64,000 nucleotides of DNA from Aurantibacter crassamenti (lineage in GTDB: Bacteria > Bacteroidota > Bacteroidia > Flavobacteriales > Flavobacteriaceae): NCBI RefSeq assembly GCF_016811105.1, contig NZ_JAFBGM010000002.1, positions 806,001 through 870,000 on the forward strand. Reading direction: 5' to 3'. The notes under the pieces are model-generated. The model saw nothing but the letters and a program-made list of their open reading frames with translations. It did not search any database and had not been told where the DNA came from. This document shows, piece after piece, positions 35,385 through 45,141 of this stretch. The position numbers were made by a program, and so were the translations under genes. Numbering within the stretch: the stretch's first letter is position 1; each line of letters starts with the position of its first letter.

Positions 35385-37106
35385 TTATATGTTTTGTGCT
35401 TTTAATTGTTCGATAATATAATCAGATGCTCTCCATGAAAGCGCTAAAATAGTCCAAGTAGTATTCTTGTCTGGCTGTGAAGTAAAAGTACCAGCATCTA
35501 CTACAAACACATTGTCTACTTCATGCAGCTGACTAAATTTGTTGGTAACACTTGTTTTGGGATCATTACCCATTCTTGTAGTACCTACTTCATGTATAAT
35601 TTGACCACCGGCCAACAGACCATAATCTTTATCCTTTCCTGGTTTTTCTCCTAACGGTTTACCGCCCATATTGTGAATCAACTCTTCGAAAGTATCCTGC
35701 ATATGCTTAGCTTGTTTAACCTCATTATCCGAATGCGAATAATTGAATTTTAAAACAGGAATACCAAATTTATCAACGGTAGTTGGGTCAATTGTACAGT
35801 AATTATCTTTTCGAGCAATACTTTCACCTCTTCCACCAAAGCCAATGACAGAACCGTAATACTTTTTAACATCTTCGCGAAGTGAATTACCATATCCACC
35901 CACTTTTAAATTAAAAAATTTATTGAAATCATTAGGGTTCCAACCAAATCCATAATTCGGTTGACCCATACCACCCCATACTTCAATATGATAACCACGA
36001 GGAAAATCAAGCTTAGAATGATCGCCCCACCAAGGTGAATACACATGCATACCGCCGGTACCATCTTCATTATATGAAGTCTTTCTATTCATTAAATCAG
36101 GAATAAAACCAGCAGCACTAGAACCGGTAGAATCATGAAGGTATCTACCAACAGCATCGCTACTATTGCCTAAACCATTAGGGTGTTGCTTACTTTTAGA
36201 ATTTAGCAAAATACGAGCTGAACTACATGCTGAAGCAGCCAATACCACAACTTTTGCTTTAAGCTTATACTCTTTTCTATCGTCTTTACTTATATAAGAT
36301 ACGCCTGTTGCTTTACCTTCTTCATTGGTAGTTACTTCGCGAACCATTGAGTTTACAAAAATCTTCACTCTACCACCACTCTTCTGCGCTGGAAAAATTA
36401 AACAACTACCCGCCGAAAAATCAGCATATACAGAGCAAGACCTATTACATTGACCACAATAAAAACAAACACCACGATCGTTGTTTATTTTTTTAGTTAG
36501 CATAGAAAGACGTCCTGGAATAACAGGAATCCCACTTTTCTTAGCTCCTTTAATGTAAAAAAGCTCATGTAATCTTGGTTTTGGTGGAGGAAGAAAAAAA
36601 CCATCAGGGTTATTATCTATACCTTCTTTTGTACCATAAAGACCAATCAGCTTATCAACCTTATCATAATATGGTTTTATATCATCATACCCTATTGGCC
36701 AATCTTCACCATGACCATCTTGAGATTTACCTTTAAAATCTTTTGGGCCGAAACGTAATGAAATTCGTCCCCAGTGATTTGTACGTCCACCTAACATTCT
36801 CGCACGCCACCATCTAAAATCCGATCCTTCTTCTTGGGTATAAGGTTCACCCTCAACTTCCCAGTCACCCCATGACATATCCCATTCACCAAATGCACGA
36901 TCCGTACCAGCTCCTCTTCTAGGAGACTCATAAGGCCATTTCAATTGAGTTTGAGTTTTAGGGTCAGCAGGATCGAAAAATGGCCCAGCTTCAATAACTG
37001 CAACATTCAAGCCTGCATCTGCCAATTGCTTAGTTGCCATACCACCACCTGCGCCTGAACCTACGATAATTACATCATAAACCTCAGCGGATTCTTTTAT
37101 CTGCAT
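35385..37106 (-). CDS. GMC-family FAD-dependent sugar/glycoside dehydrogenase, catalytic subunit
   Basis: A 573-aa flavoprotein. IIVGSGAGGGMATKQLADAG is the FAD-binding motif, MLGGRTNHWGR a GMC signature, HEVGTTRMGNDP carries the catalytic His, and NTTWTILALSWRA the second catalytic residue. A cluster of cysteines, C214, C217, C220 and C224 (CFYCGQCNRSC), is reminiscent of the iron-sulfur site in the catalytic subunit of bacterial FAD-glucose dehydrogenase. It has no signal peptide and probably leaves the cell bound to the Tat-signal small subunit encoded 3 nt downstream. Relatives include gluconate 2-dehydrogenase and glucoside 3-dehydrogenase. Which sugar it oxidises cannot be told. Confidence 0.92.
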   Translation of the reverse strand: MQIKESAEVYDVIIVGSGAGGGMATKQLADAGLNVAVIEAGPFFDPADPKTQTQLKWPYESPRRGAGTDRAFGEWDMSWGDWEVEGEPYTQEEGSDFRWWRARMLGGRTNHWGRISLRFGPKDFKGKSQDGHGEDWPIGYDDIKPYYDKVDKLIGLYGTKEGIDNNPDGFFLPPPKPRLHELFYIKGAKKSGIPVIPGRLSMLTKKINNDRGVCFYCGQCNRSCSVYADFSAGSCLIFPAQKSGGRVKIFVNSMVREVTTNEEGKATGVSYISKDDRKEYKLKAKVVVLAASACSSARILLNSKSKQHPNGLGNSSDAVGRYLHDSTGSSAAGFIPDLMNRKTSYNEDGTGGMHVYSPWWGDHSKLDFPRGYHIEVWGGMGQPNYGFGWNPNDFNKFFNLKVGGYGNSLREDVKKYYGSVIGFGGRGESIARKDNYCTIDPTTVDKFGIPVLKFNYSHSDNEVKQAKHMQDTFEELIHNMGGKPLGEKPGKDKDYGLLAGGQIIHEVGTTRMGNDPKTSVTNKFSQLHEVDNVFVVDAGTFTSQPDKNTTWTILALSWRASDYIIEQLKAQNI

Positions 37107-37241
37107 AATTTAAATTTTGTTGTTTGTTTTAGTATAGTTTGTTTTCAAGGGATAAGTTACTTTTTTCTATGAACATTAAAAAGCAAAATTTCATACTATT
37201 TGATAACGTACAATATTCTAAATATTGGATTTAATAGTAAT

Positions 37242-39362
37242 TTAAAAATTTGCCAATTGCTGCAATGCCTCTTCTACGGTGCTCACCGGTAGTTTACAAG
37301 TGGTGTTTTGGCAAACATAAATTACCGTATCATCATTTGAAAATCTACCTTCAAATAATGGAAGATTACTTTTTGAAGTACTACCAACCAATAAAACATT
37401 CGTAATATCAGTAGCTTGAAGTTCATGTAACAAAGGCTCAGCGTTTTTGCCTACAACCGCTATTTCAAAATAAGGATATGCTGTATTTAATAGTAATGAA
37501 TTCCATTTAGAATAACTTGTTGCACTTTCAGTAATTAAAGGTACCATAGCAGATAACATTTGTTTTGACTCCTTCATCATTTCAGTATCATAAACAATAT
37601 GTCCGAGTTTAAATAAATTGTGAGCCATAACTGCATTTGGTGATGGTAAAACACCGTCATCAGTTTTTATAATTTTAGCAATTAATTCTTCTCCTTCATT
37701 ATACTTGTACATTCCGGTAGTAGCATCAGAATATTTATTGTTAGCCGAAGTATTTAATTCTTGGGCCAATTCAAGATATTCTGTTTTCATAGTTGCGCTA
37801 TACAAATTCAACAGCGCCTCAATCATAAAAGAATAATCTTCTAAAAAGCCTTCTTTACGTTGACTGCCTTCTTTATAAGTATGCACCAAATTAGCATTAG
37901 AATAACTTTTAGCTTTAATAAAATCTAAAATAGATTCTGCCATGGCCAAATGGTCTTTTTCGCCAAAAGCTTCATAAGACTTTATTAGTCCCTTTATTAA
38001 AAGAGCATTCCAAGAAGTTATTATTTTATCATCACTTCTGGGTCTCACTCTTTTATTACGAGCTTGCATCAACTTTTTATTCCAATTTAATTTTGCAGTC
38101 TGTAATTCAGTCTCAGAAAGTTTATTCGTTTCTAAAAATTCATCATCGTTCACTACTTTATGTAATACATAATTTCCATCTTCCCAAACTGATGAATTAT
38201 TAATATTGTAATATGAAGCAAAAAGTTGAAAATCTGTATCTAAAACAGATTTTAATTCGTCCAATTTCCAAACATAAAACTTACCCTCTTCCCCTTCACT
38301 ATCGGCGTCAATAGCTGCATGATAACCACCTTGATCATTTTTCATTTCGCGCTGTACAAATGAAATAGTCTGCAAAACTGCATCTTTATAGGCTGGTTTT
38401 TTGAAAACTTTATACGCTTTTGAATAGAGTTCGATTGCTTGAGCATTGTCATAAAGCATTTTTTCAAAATGGGGTACTTTCCATTTATTGTCTGTACTAT
38501 ATCTAAAAAAACCACCAGCGATATGATCATAAATTCCACCAAGTAAAATTTTATCTAAAGTTTTTTCAACATGATTTTTTGTTTCAATATCATCTGACAA
38601 TTCTGCATAATCTAGTAGAAACTCAAGATTTACAGGTATCATAAATTTTTGGCTACCTAAGTCTCCTCCAAAATCAGAATCCCAATTCAATTTCCACTTA
38701 TCAACGCTTGATTTTAAAGTCTCTTTGGTCAATAATTTAAAATCAGTTGCCGGTTGAATTAAATTCACTTCCGCAATACCAGAAGCAACCATATCAGCAT
38801 ATTCTGCGGCCTTTTCAGGGTCATCTTTATATAACCCACTTATCTTTGTAAGCACCTGCATCCATTGTTCCTTTGTGTGATAAGTGCCACCGTATAAAGG
38901 CTTTCCGTTGGGTAATGTAATAACATTTAATGGCCATCCACCATTGCCATTAATCAATTGTACTGCGGTCATATAAACTTGATCAACATCAGGGCGCTCT
39001 TCACGGTCTACCTTTATATTGATAAAATTTTCATTCATTATTTTGGCAACCTCCTCGTCTTCAAAAGTCTCGTCTTCCATAACATGACACCAATGGCATG
39101 AAGAATAACCAATACTAACCAAAACCAATTTATTTTCCTTTTTTGCATCTTCTAGTGCATTAGTACTCCATGATTGCCAATTAACAGGATTATGCGCATG
39201 CTGCAGTAAATACGGACTGGTTTCATCAATCAACGCATTCGTATACTGATGTTGTTCACCTGAATTAGTATCTGACTTTTTTTCTTGACAAGTAGCAAAT
39301 ACAAACAAAAACAAACAAGGTAATGCGAGACTAACTTTTTTTCTAGAAATCAAAATATTCAT
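37242..39362 (-). CDS. DUF255 thioredoxin-domain protein (YyaL/SSP411-like), lipoprotein
   Basis: A 706-aa protein. ATG 39362 gives a lipoprotein signal (LFLFVFATC). An in-frame start at 39404 adds 14 residues and weakens the signal. Residues about 40-200 are the DUF255 thioredoxin-like domain with [28 protein letters not shown] and [13 protein letters not shown]. The rest is an alpha/alpha-barrel like that of N-acylglucosamine 2-epimerases ([32 protein letters not shown]). These proteins are widespread, and their biochemical role is poorly known. Here it is exported, unlike most relatives. It is flanked by a GMC operon and a divergent Gfo/Idh gene. Confidence 0.92.
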   Translation of the reverse strand: MNILISRKKVSLALPCLFLFVFATCQEKKSDTNSGEQHQYTNALIDETSPYLLQHAHNPVNWQSWSTNALEDAKKENKLVLVSIGYSSCHWCHVMEDETFEDEEVAKIMNENFINIKVDREERPDVDQVYMTAVQLINGNGGWPLNVITLPNGKPLYGGTYHTKEQWMQVLTKISGLYKDDPEKAAEYADMVASGIAEVNLIQPATDFKLLTKETLKSSVDKWKLNWDSDFGGDLGSQKFMIPVNLEFLLDYAELSDDIETKNHVEKTLDKILLGGIYDHIAGGFFRYSTDNKWKVPHFEKMLYDNAQAIELYSKAYKVFKKPAYKDAVLQTISFVQREMKNDQGGYHAAIDADSEGEEGKFYVWKLDELKSVLDTDFQLFASYYNINNSSVWEDGNYVLHKVVNDDEFLETNKLSETELQTAKLNWNKKLMQARNKRVRPRSDDKIITSWNALLIKGLIKSYEAFGEKDHLAMAESILDFIKAKSYSNANLVHTYKEGSQRKEGFLEDYSFMIEALLNLYSATMKTEYLELAQELNTSANNKYSDATTGMYKYNEGEELIAKIIKTDDGVLPSPNAVMAHNLFKLGHIVYDTEMMKESKQMLSAMVPLITESATSYSKWNSLLLNTAYPYFEIAVVGKNAEPLLHELQATDITNVLLVGSTSKSNLPLFEGRFSNDDTVIYVCQNTTCKLPVSTVEEALQQLANF

Positions 39363-39498
39363 TAACAGTTTTATAGAATGACTAAAATAGTACAATGAAT
39401 TCATTTTAACTTCCGCCTAAATAATAAAATCAATAATTAAACGAAAAATTGTACTTTGATAAGCTGAAAAACTCAACTAAAGAAATTATCAACCAATT

Positions 39499-40863
39499 AT
39501 GGAAAATAAAAACCTCGGTCGAAGAAACTTTATTAAAGGCACAACGGCAGCATTTGCTTTTACTTCGTTAGGCGCCTATGCTTTTGAATATGGCCCAAAA
39601 GACAAACCATGGAAAGTTGGATTAATTGGCTCAGGGTGGTACGGTAAAAGCGATTTATTTCGATTAATACAAGTTGCAAATGTTGATGTAGTTGCATTAT
39701 GTGACCCAGATAAAAACATGCTTTCTGATGCTGCTGATTTGGTTCAAAAAAGGCAACGTTCTGGAAAAAAACCAAAAATGTTTAGTGATTATCGAAAAAT
39801 GTTGGCTGATAAAAAACTAGACATAGTTCTAATCGGGTCACCAGATCATTGGCATGCATTACAAGGCATTGAGGCAATGAAATCAGGAGCACATGTTTAT
39901 CTACAAAAACCTATTAGCGTTGATATAATTGAAGGTGAAGCTTTAGTTGCAGCCGCTAAAAAATATAATAAAGTTGTTCAAGTGGGTATGCAACGTAGAA
40001 GTACCCCGCATTTAATTGATGCCAAAAAGAATATAGTTGACGCCGGACTTCTTGGCAAAATTTCACACATTGAGATTTGCTGTTATTATCACATGCGTGA
40101 CAAAGGAAACCGGCCAGTAGTAGAAATTCCTGATTTTTTTGATTATGATTTATGGACAGGGCCAGCACCAATAAGAGAATTTGATGGCGTGCCCCATAGA
40201 AGATGGCGAGCCTTTATGGAGTATGGTAACGGAATTGTTGGTGATATGTGTGTACATATGTTTGATACGGTACGATGGATGTTAGATTTAGGATGGCCAA
40301 AACGAGTTAGTTCTCATGGTGGAATTTATGTTCAAAAGGATGCCAAGGCAAATATTTCTGATACACAAACTGCCATTTTTGAATTTGATGAACTTAATTG
40401 CATTTGGGAACACCGTTCATGGGGCACAGCTAGTGATCCGGATTATCCTTGGGCATTTAAGATTTATGGCGATAAAGGCACACTTAAGGGTAGTGTTCAA
40501 AAGTATGATTTTATACCAGTCGGTGATGGTGAAGAAATTCATAAAGATGTTATTTATGAACGAGAAAAATTCCCTGAAGATTTAACTGAAAAGGATATGG
40601 AACTTCATGTAGCACCAGCATCACGAGGCCATATGATAGATTTTTTAAAAGCCATTGAAAACAATACTAAGCCAGTTGCTGACATAGAACAAGGCCATAT
40701 TTCAGCAGCAAGTTGCATACTAGCCAATATGTCAATGGAATTAGGTAGACCGTTAGTATATGATCCAAAAAGTATGACTATAATTGATGACCCAGAAGCT
40801 ACACAGCTTCTACAACGAAACTATAGAGCACCCTGGAAACATCCGCACCCTGATAGTGTTTAA
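39499..40863 (+). CDS. Gfo/Idh/MocA oxidoreductase with Tat signal
   Basis: A 454-aa oxidoreductase. The Tat motif is LGRRNFIKGTTAAFAF at the N-terminus. The Rossmann motif is VGLIGSGWYGKSD, the substrate/cofactor loop is GSPDHWHALQ, and the EKP position reads LQKPISVD, with Gln in place of Glu. The last observation may alter catalysis. It is the second of three exported Gfo/Idh/MocA proteins. It is followed after 2 nt by a PLP-dependent dehydratase, and is divergent from the DUF255 gene. Confidence 0.9.
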   Translation: MENKNLGRRNFIKGTTAAFAFTSLGAYAFEYGPKDKPWKVGLIGSGWYGKSDLFRLIQVANVDVVALCDPDKNMLSDAADLVQKRQRSGKKPKMFSDYRKMLADKKLDIVLIGSPDHWHALQGIEAMKSGAHVYLQKPISVDIIEGEALVAAAKKYNKVVQVGMQRRSTPHLIDAKKNIVDAGLLGKISHIEICCYYHMRDKGNRPVVEIPDFFDYDLWTGPAPIREFDGVPHRRWRAFMEYGNGIVGDMCVHMFDTVRWMLDLGWPKRVSSHGGIYVQKDAKANISDTQTAIFEFDELNCIWEHRSWGTASDPDYPWAFKIYGDKGTLKGSVQKYDFIPVGDGEEIHKDVIYEREKFPEDLTEKDMELHVAPASRGHMIDFLKAIENNTKPVADIEQGHISAASCILANMSMELGRPLVYDPKSMTIIDDPEATQLLQRNYRAPWKHPHPDSV

Positions 40864-40865
40864 AA

Positions 40866-41804
40866 ATGAGCAAAAAGGAAATTTTAGAAGCATGCCAAAA
40901 TCGCATTACACCCTATATTCATAGAACTCCTGTTTTAACTTCTACAGCAATTAATGATTTAGTTGGTGCATCTCTATTTTTTAAATGCGAAAATTTTCAA
41001 CGCATGGGTGCATTCAAAATGCGAGGCGCAACTAATGCTATTATGCAATTAAGTGATGCTCAAAAACAACGAGGAGTAGTGACACACTCTTCAGGAAATT
41101 TTGCACAAGCCGTTTCTTTAGCGGCTAAAAATTTAGGTATCTCAGCAGAAATTGTAATGCCTTCAAATGCCCCCGCAGTTAAACAAAATGCAGTGATTGG
41201 CTATGAGGGAAAAATAACACTTTGTGAACCAACTTTAGAAGCACGGGAAAATGCCGCTCAAAAAATAGTTGCTGATAAGGGAGCTACTTTTATTCATCCT
41301 TCAAATGACATTGATGTTATATACGGTAATGCCACTGCTGCAATGGAGTTGTTGGAGGATCAGTCAGAACTTGAAATACTATTTGCGCCAATTGGCGGAG
41401 GTGGACTAATTGCAGGCACAGCACTTGCAGCTCATTTTTTTGGTAAAAATTGTAGTGTTATTGGTGCAGAACCCGAAGAAGTAAATGATGCCTATCGTTC
41501 ATTACAAAGTGGAAAAATAGAACAGAATAAAAGTGCTAATACCATTGCCGATGGTTTGAGAACTACCTTAGGTACAATTAACTTTCCCATTATTCAAAAC
41601 TATGTTGACCATATTATTACTGTTACTGAAGAACAAATAATTGCAGCCATGAAATTAATTTGGGAACGAATGAAAATCATTGTTGAACCTTCAAGTGCCG
41701 TAGCGTTAGCAGCAATTATTGCTAATAAAGCTACGTTTCAAAACAAAAAACTAGGCATTATTATTTCAGGTGGTAATGTAGATTTAAAGAATTTACCATT
41801 CTAA
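40866..41804 (+). CDS. PLP-dependent threonine/serine dehydratase or racemase
   Basis: A 312-aa fold-type II PLP enzyme. K51 in GAFKMRGATNA is the cofactor Lys, SSGNFAQAVSLAA binds the substrate carboxylate, and APIGGGGLIAGTAL holds the PLP phosphate. The C-terminus lacks the regulatory ACT domain of biosynthetic threonine deaminase, so it belongs to the short group of catabolic threonine dehydratases, serine racemases and threo-3-hydroxyaspartate ammonia-lyases. It has no signal peptide. Its start is 2 nt after the Gfo/Idh gene, so the two are cotranscribed even though their link is not obvious. Confidence 0.9.
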   Translation: MSKKEILEACQNRITPYIHRTPVLTSTAINDLVGASLFFKCENFQRMGAFKMRGATNAIMQLSDAQKQRGVVTHSSGNFAQAVSLAAKNLGISAEIVMPSNAPAVKQNAVIGYEGKITLCEPTLEARENAAQKIVADKGATFIHPSNDIDVIYGNATAAMELLEDQSELEILFAPIGGGGLIAGTALAAHFFGKNCSVIGAEPEEVNDAYRSLQSGKIEQNKSANTIADGLRTTLGTINFPIIQNYVDHIITVTEEQIIAAMKLIWERMKIIVEPSSAVALAAIIANKATFQNKKLGIIISGGNVDLKNLPF

Positions 41805-41859
41805 ATATACTCAGTTTAAAAAATACTTTTTAAGGTAAATCTGCAGTCAAACAACTTTT

Positions 41860-43440
41860 TTAATTTCCCTCTCTAATGTTGTTTAAAACCCATTCAAGTT
41901 CAGGGTCTCTTTTTTGTAGTCGATCCTTTTGGGTTGGTATTATTTGAACATCTGGTTTAATTCCATAACCAATTGGATCTGTATGAAACGGCGATTCTAT
42001 ATGCAATAGTCCAAATTTCATGCGCACCTTTGAATTCGGTAAGGTAACATATTTAGACTGACCAGCAACAGTACCATTATAACCACCACCTGTTTCTTCA
42101 CCCACAAAAATTGCTCTATTTGTAGCTTGCAAATTGGTTGATAAAATTGAAGAAGCAGAAAAGGAATATCCGTTTATCAAAACATATATTTTTCCATTGA
42201 AATTATTCTCTTTGGGCTTTTTTAATTTTGAGTTGCTCAATTTGTAATACCTTTTTTCGCCTTTCTTTTTTACATGAAATAAATCATAAATTAATAAACC
42301 AGGTATTGAGAACAAACGAATGGTTGCATCTATAAATCCTGAATATTCTAATGAGGTTGTTGCTTTTGTTGCCGGTGTTTTTGTAAGTGCTTCGGCATCA
42401 TTTACAAAGTTGAAGGGTTTTAAAGCCAAATAAGCATATAGGTTTTCTATTTCATCAATGCTACCACCACCATTATCGCGTATATCAATTATTAAATTAG
42501 CAGATTTTGCTGAATCAATTTTGGCAAAAGTTTCTCGATAAAATTTTCTTTGATTACCATCACCAAAAGCTCTAATTTTTAAATAGGCAACAGAATTATT
42601 CTCACCAATAAATTCAAAATTTCGCAGATAATAATCTCTTGATGGTACATAGCCTCTACTTCTTCCTGCTTTCTTTTTCGATTTTTGTTTTGCTTTATAA
42701 GCAAGTTTTTCAGCCTTAGTTGGTGTTTTAGATTCACCAATTGTTGCGCTATCTCTTTGGATAATCCTACCTTTTTTTATCCATTTAAATTTCTGAAAAT
42801 AAACAGAATCTCCCTTCTTCAAAAGCAACATTAAACTATCTCTATAGCCTTTATCTGAATAATAAAAATTAGTGAAATTACGACCTACATAACGGTCATA
42901 ATATGTAGAATTAAAACCATCTGAAGTAGATAGCGCTTTGTATTTATTCACCAATTTACCAGCTGTTTCTTTACCTACTGTCAATACCTGGTCTCCAACA
43001 ATTGTGGAGTCGTGTCCCATGGTTGATTTTATCCATAGCTTCTTATCAAGGACTTCAAAATCTAAATCATTAAATTCAAATTTCATCTTACGTAAAACTT
43101 TAAGTTGAGCTCTTGAAAATCTTTGTGTAGGCGGTCTCAACATCAAATGCCCTTGTCTAATTTCTTTTAAAACTAAGGCCAAACGTTCGTAAAATTCATT
43201 ACTAGGCATTGGGTGATTTATTTCATTTTTAAGAGCATTAATTTTTGAATCAAGCGCAGCCCTTGAAATGTATTGATTTAGCCTGGGGTGAAATTTTTGC
43301 AATTGTGAATAGGCCTTATCTACATCTTGATGCAATTCTTCAACCGAATGCAATGAAGAAATTTGGGCATTATATTGTTTCACACCAACGCAAGATGTGA
43401 AACAGAGATATACAATGCAAGCCGAAATAATATATTTCAT
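41860..43440 (-). CDS. S41-family peptidase, lipoprotein
   Basis: A 526-aa protein. ATG 43440 gives a lipoprotein signal (MKYIISACIVYLCFTSC). A TTG- or ATG-initiated longer form from 43476 is less likely. The catalytic domain has NLIIDIRDNGGGSIDEIENL and the nucleophile region INGYSFSASSILSTNL, followed by FVGEETGGGYNGT. The N-terminal 150 residues with the LVLKEIRQGHLMLRPP segment are typical of flavobacterial S41 lipoproteins. A Lys-rich insert lies around residues 235-265. It is monocistronic and convergent with the dehydratase gene. Confidence 0.88.
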   Translation of the reverse strand: MKYIISACIVYLCFTSCVGVKQYNAQISSLHSVEELHQDVDKAYSQLQKFHPRLNQYISRAALDSKINALKNEINHPMPSNEFYERLALVLKEIRQGHLMLRPPTQRFSRAQLKVLRKMKFEFNDLDFEVLDKKLWIKSTMGHDSTIVGDQVLTVGKETAGKLVNKYKALSTSDGFNSTYYDRYVGRNFTNFYYSDKGYRDSLMLLLKKGDSVYFQKFKWIKKGRIIQRDSATIGESKTPTKAEKLAYKAKQKSKKKAGRSRGYVPSRDYYLRNFEFIGENNSVAYLKIRAFGDGNQRKFYRETFAKIDSAKSANLIIDIRDNGGGSIDEIENLYAYLALKPFNFVNDAEALTKTPATKATTSLEYSGFIDATIRLFSIPGLLIYDLFHVKKKGEKRYYKLSNSKLKKPKENNFNGKIYVLINGYSFSASSILSTNLQATNRAIFVGEETGGGYNGTVAGQSKYVTLPNSKVRMKFGLLHIESPFHTDPIGYGIKPDVQIIPTQKDRLQKRDPELEWVLNNIREGN

Positions 43441-43537
43441 AAAATCAAAACTACTATTTCTGTTATTTAATAACACCTGTTATACCTTTTAATGTTGAAC
43501 ATTGTAAAATTTGGCTCTCGAAATTATAATGCTTTAT

Positions 43538-43545
43538 TATATTTG
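43538..43545 (+). promoter_or_regulatory. Possible -7 box for the sulfatase operon
   Basis: TATATTTG matches TAnnTTTG, with a TTTG 24 nt upstream (43510-43513), slightly too far for the standard -33 spacing. The expected leader to the ATG at 43576 is about 25 nt. It supports that start over the longer frame from 43492. Confidence 0.4.
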
Positions 43546-43575
43546 AAGAACACGACTAAACTAACTTATTTCACT

Positions 43576-45102
43576 ATGCTTAAAACCAAACATTTCTTTT
43601 CAAAAATTGTGTTCTTATTTTGCTCATCAATGCTATTCTTTTCATGCAAAGAAGAACAAAAACAAACGCCACAGAAACCTAATATTGTTTTTGTGTTTGC
43701 AGATGATCTTACCTATACCGCAATCAATGCACTGGGTAATTCTGAAATAAAAACGCCAAACCTTGACCGTTTAGTTCATCAAGGCACAACTTTTACGCAT
43801 GCATATAACATGGGAGCATGGGGTGGCGCGGTATGTGCTGCTTCAAGGGCGATGATTATTTCAGGGCGTAGTGTCTGGGATGTTAATGATTTTAGACAAA
43901 GTTGGAAAGAAAATAAGAATTTCGATAAAACATGGGGTAAACTTATGGAAGGTGCTGGTTATGAAACCTACATGACTGGCAAATGGCATGTTGATGCTCC
44001 TGCCGATTCTGTCTTTCAAAATGTTGTTCATATCAGACCCGGAATGCCCAGAGATGCATGGAGCCATCAAGGTACCATTCCATTTATTAACAAAATGATT
44101 GAAGATGGTAAATCAGCAGAAGAAATTCGCGCTGCAGGCTACAATAGACCCATAGACGAGAATGATACACTATGGTCGCCAACAAATAAAGACTTTGGTG
44201 GTTTTTGGGAAGGCGGTAAACATTGGAGCGAAGTAGTAAAAGATGATGCTTTAGGTTTTATTGCGCAAACTAAGAAAAGTGAAAATCCATTTTTCATGTA
44301 TCTAGCATTTAATGCGCCACATGATCCTCGGCAAGCTCCACAAGAATTTTTAGATATGTATGATATTGATAATATCAGTATTCCTAAAAGTTTTTTACCC
44401 ATGTATCCGCATAAAGATGGTATAGGTAATGGTACTTGGTTACGTGATGAGGCATTAGCTCCTTTTCCAAGAACAGAGCTTGCAATTAAAACACATACCA
44501 AAGAATACTATGCTTTAATTAGTCATTTAGATGCCCAAATTGGAGGTATTATTGATGGACTTAAATCAACTGGAAAAATGGATAACACCTATATCATTTT
44601 CACTTCTGATCATGGGTTAGCAATGGGCAAGCATGGGCTTCTTGGCAAACAAACACAATTTGATCATAGTATTCGATCGCCATTTATCATTGTTGGCCCT
44701 GACGTGCCAGCAGATAAAAAAATAAGTGCAGACATCTATTTACAAGATGCCATGGCCACTAGCTTAGATTTAGCTGAAGTACAAAAACCAGACTATGTAT
44801 TTTTCAACAGTATTTTAGATCTTGTTCATGGTAGTAGAACTACTAGTCATTATGATGCTATTTATAATGGATACGTAGATTATCAACGAATGATAAGAAA
44901 AGACGGTTATAAATTAATCGTATATCCAAAAATTAAAAAAGTATTGTTGTTTGATATGAACAACGACCCAGAAGAAGTCAATAATATAGCCGAGTTACCA
45001 GAGCAAAAAGAAAATGTTGAGCAGTTATTTACAGACCTTTTAGCGCTGCAAAAACAAATGAATGATACACTTGACATTTCATTTGTGATGCCAAAAATAT
45101 AA
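43576..45102 (+). CDS. S1-family sulfatase with CxAxR motif, lipoprotein
   Basis: A 508-aa lipoprotein (signal ending SSMLFFSC, C24) starting at ATG 43576. The metal site is FVFADDLTYTAINALG. The formylglycine motif reads CAASR (C87) in GGAVCAASRAMIISGR, so the Pro of the usual CxPxR is Ala. KWHVDAP, FNAPHDPRQAP and FTSDHGLAMGKHGLLGKQ complete the active site. The GGAVC context is what I know from the choline/iduronate-sulfatase-like branch, where CxAxR also occurs. It is the first gene of a four-gene operon with an exported oxidoreductase, a cytochrome/LamG protein and a DUF1501 protein. Confidence 0.92.
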   Translation: MLKTKHFFSKIVFLFCSSMLFFSCKEEQKQTPQKPNIVFVFADDLTYTAINALGNSEIKTPNLDRLVHQGTTFTHAYNMGAWGGAVCAASRAMIISGRSVWDVNDFRQSWKENKNFDKTWGKLMEGAGYETYMTGKWHVDAPADSVFQNVVHIRPGMPRDAWSHQGTIPFINKMIEDGKSAEEIRAAGYNRPIDENDTLWSPTNKDFGGFWEGGKHWSEVVKDDALGFIAQTKKSENPFFMYLAFNAPHDPRQAPQEFLDMYDIDNISIPKSFLPMYPHKDGIGNGTWLRDEALAPFPRTELAIKTHTKEYYALISHLDAQIGGIIDGLKSTGKMDNTYIIFTSDHGLAMGKHGLLGKQTQFDHSIRSPFIIVGPDVPADKKISADIYLQDAMATSLDLAEVQKPDYVFFNSILDLVHGSRTTSHYDAIYNGYVDYQRMIRKDGYKLIVYPKIKKVLLFDMNNDPEEVNNIAELPEQKENVEQLFTDLLALQKQMNDTLDISFVMPKI

Positions 45103-45141
45103 AATTAAGTACCTTGTCGTTAGACCACAAAGACCAATGAT

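Noticed and set aside
44139-44501. Minus-strand 120-codon frame
   Set aside because: It is the shadow of the CxAxR sulfatase, which has clear motifs across the same DNA.
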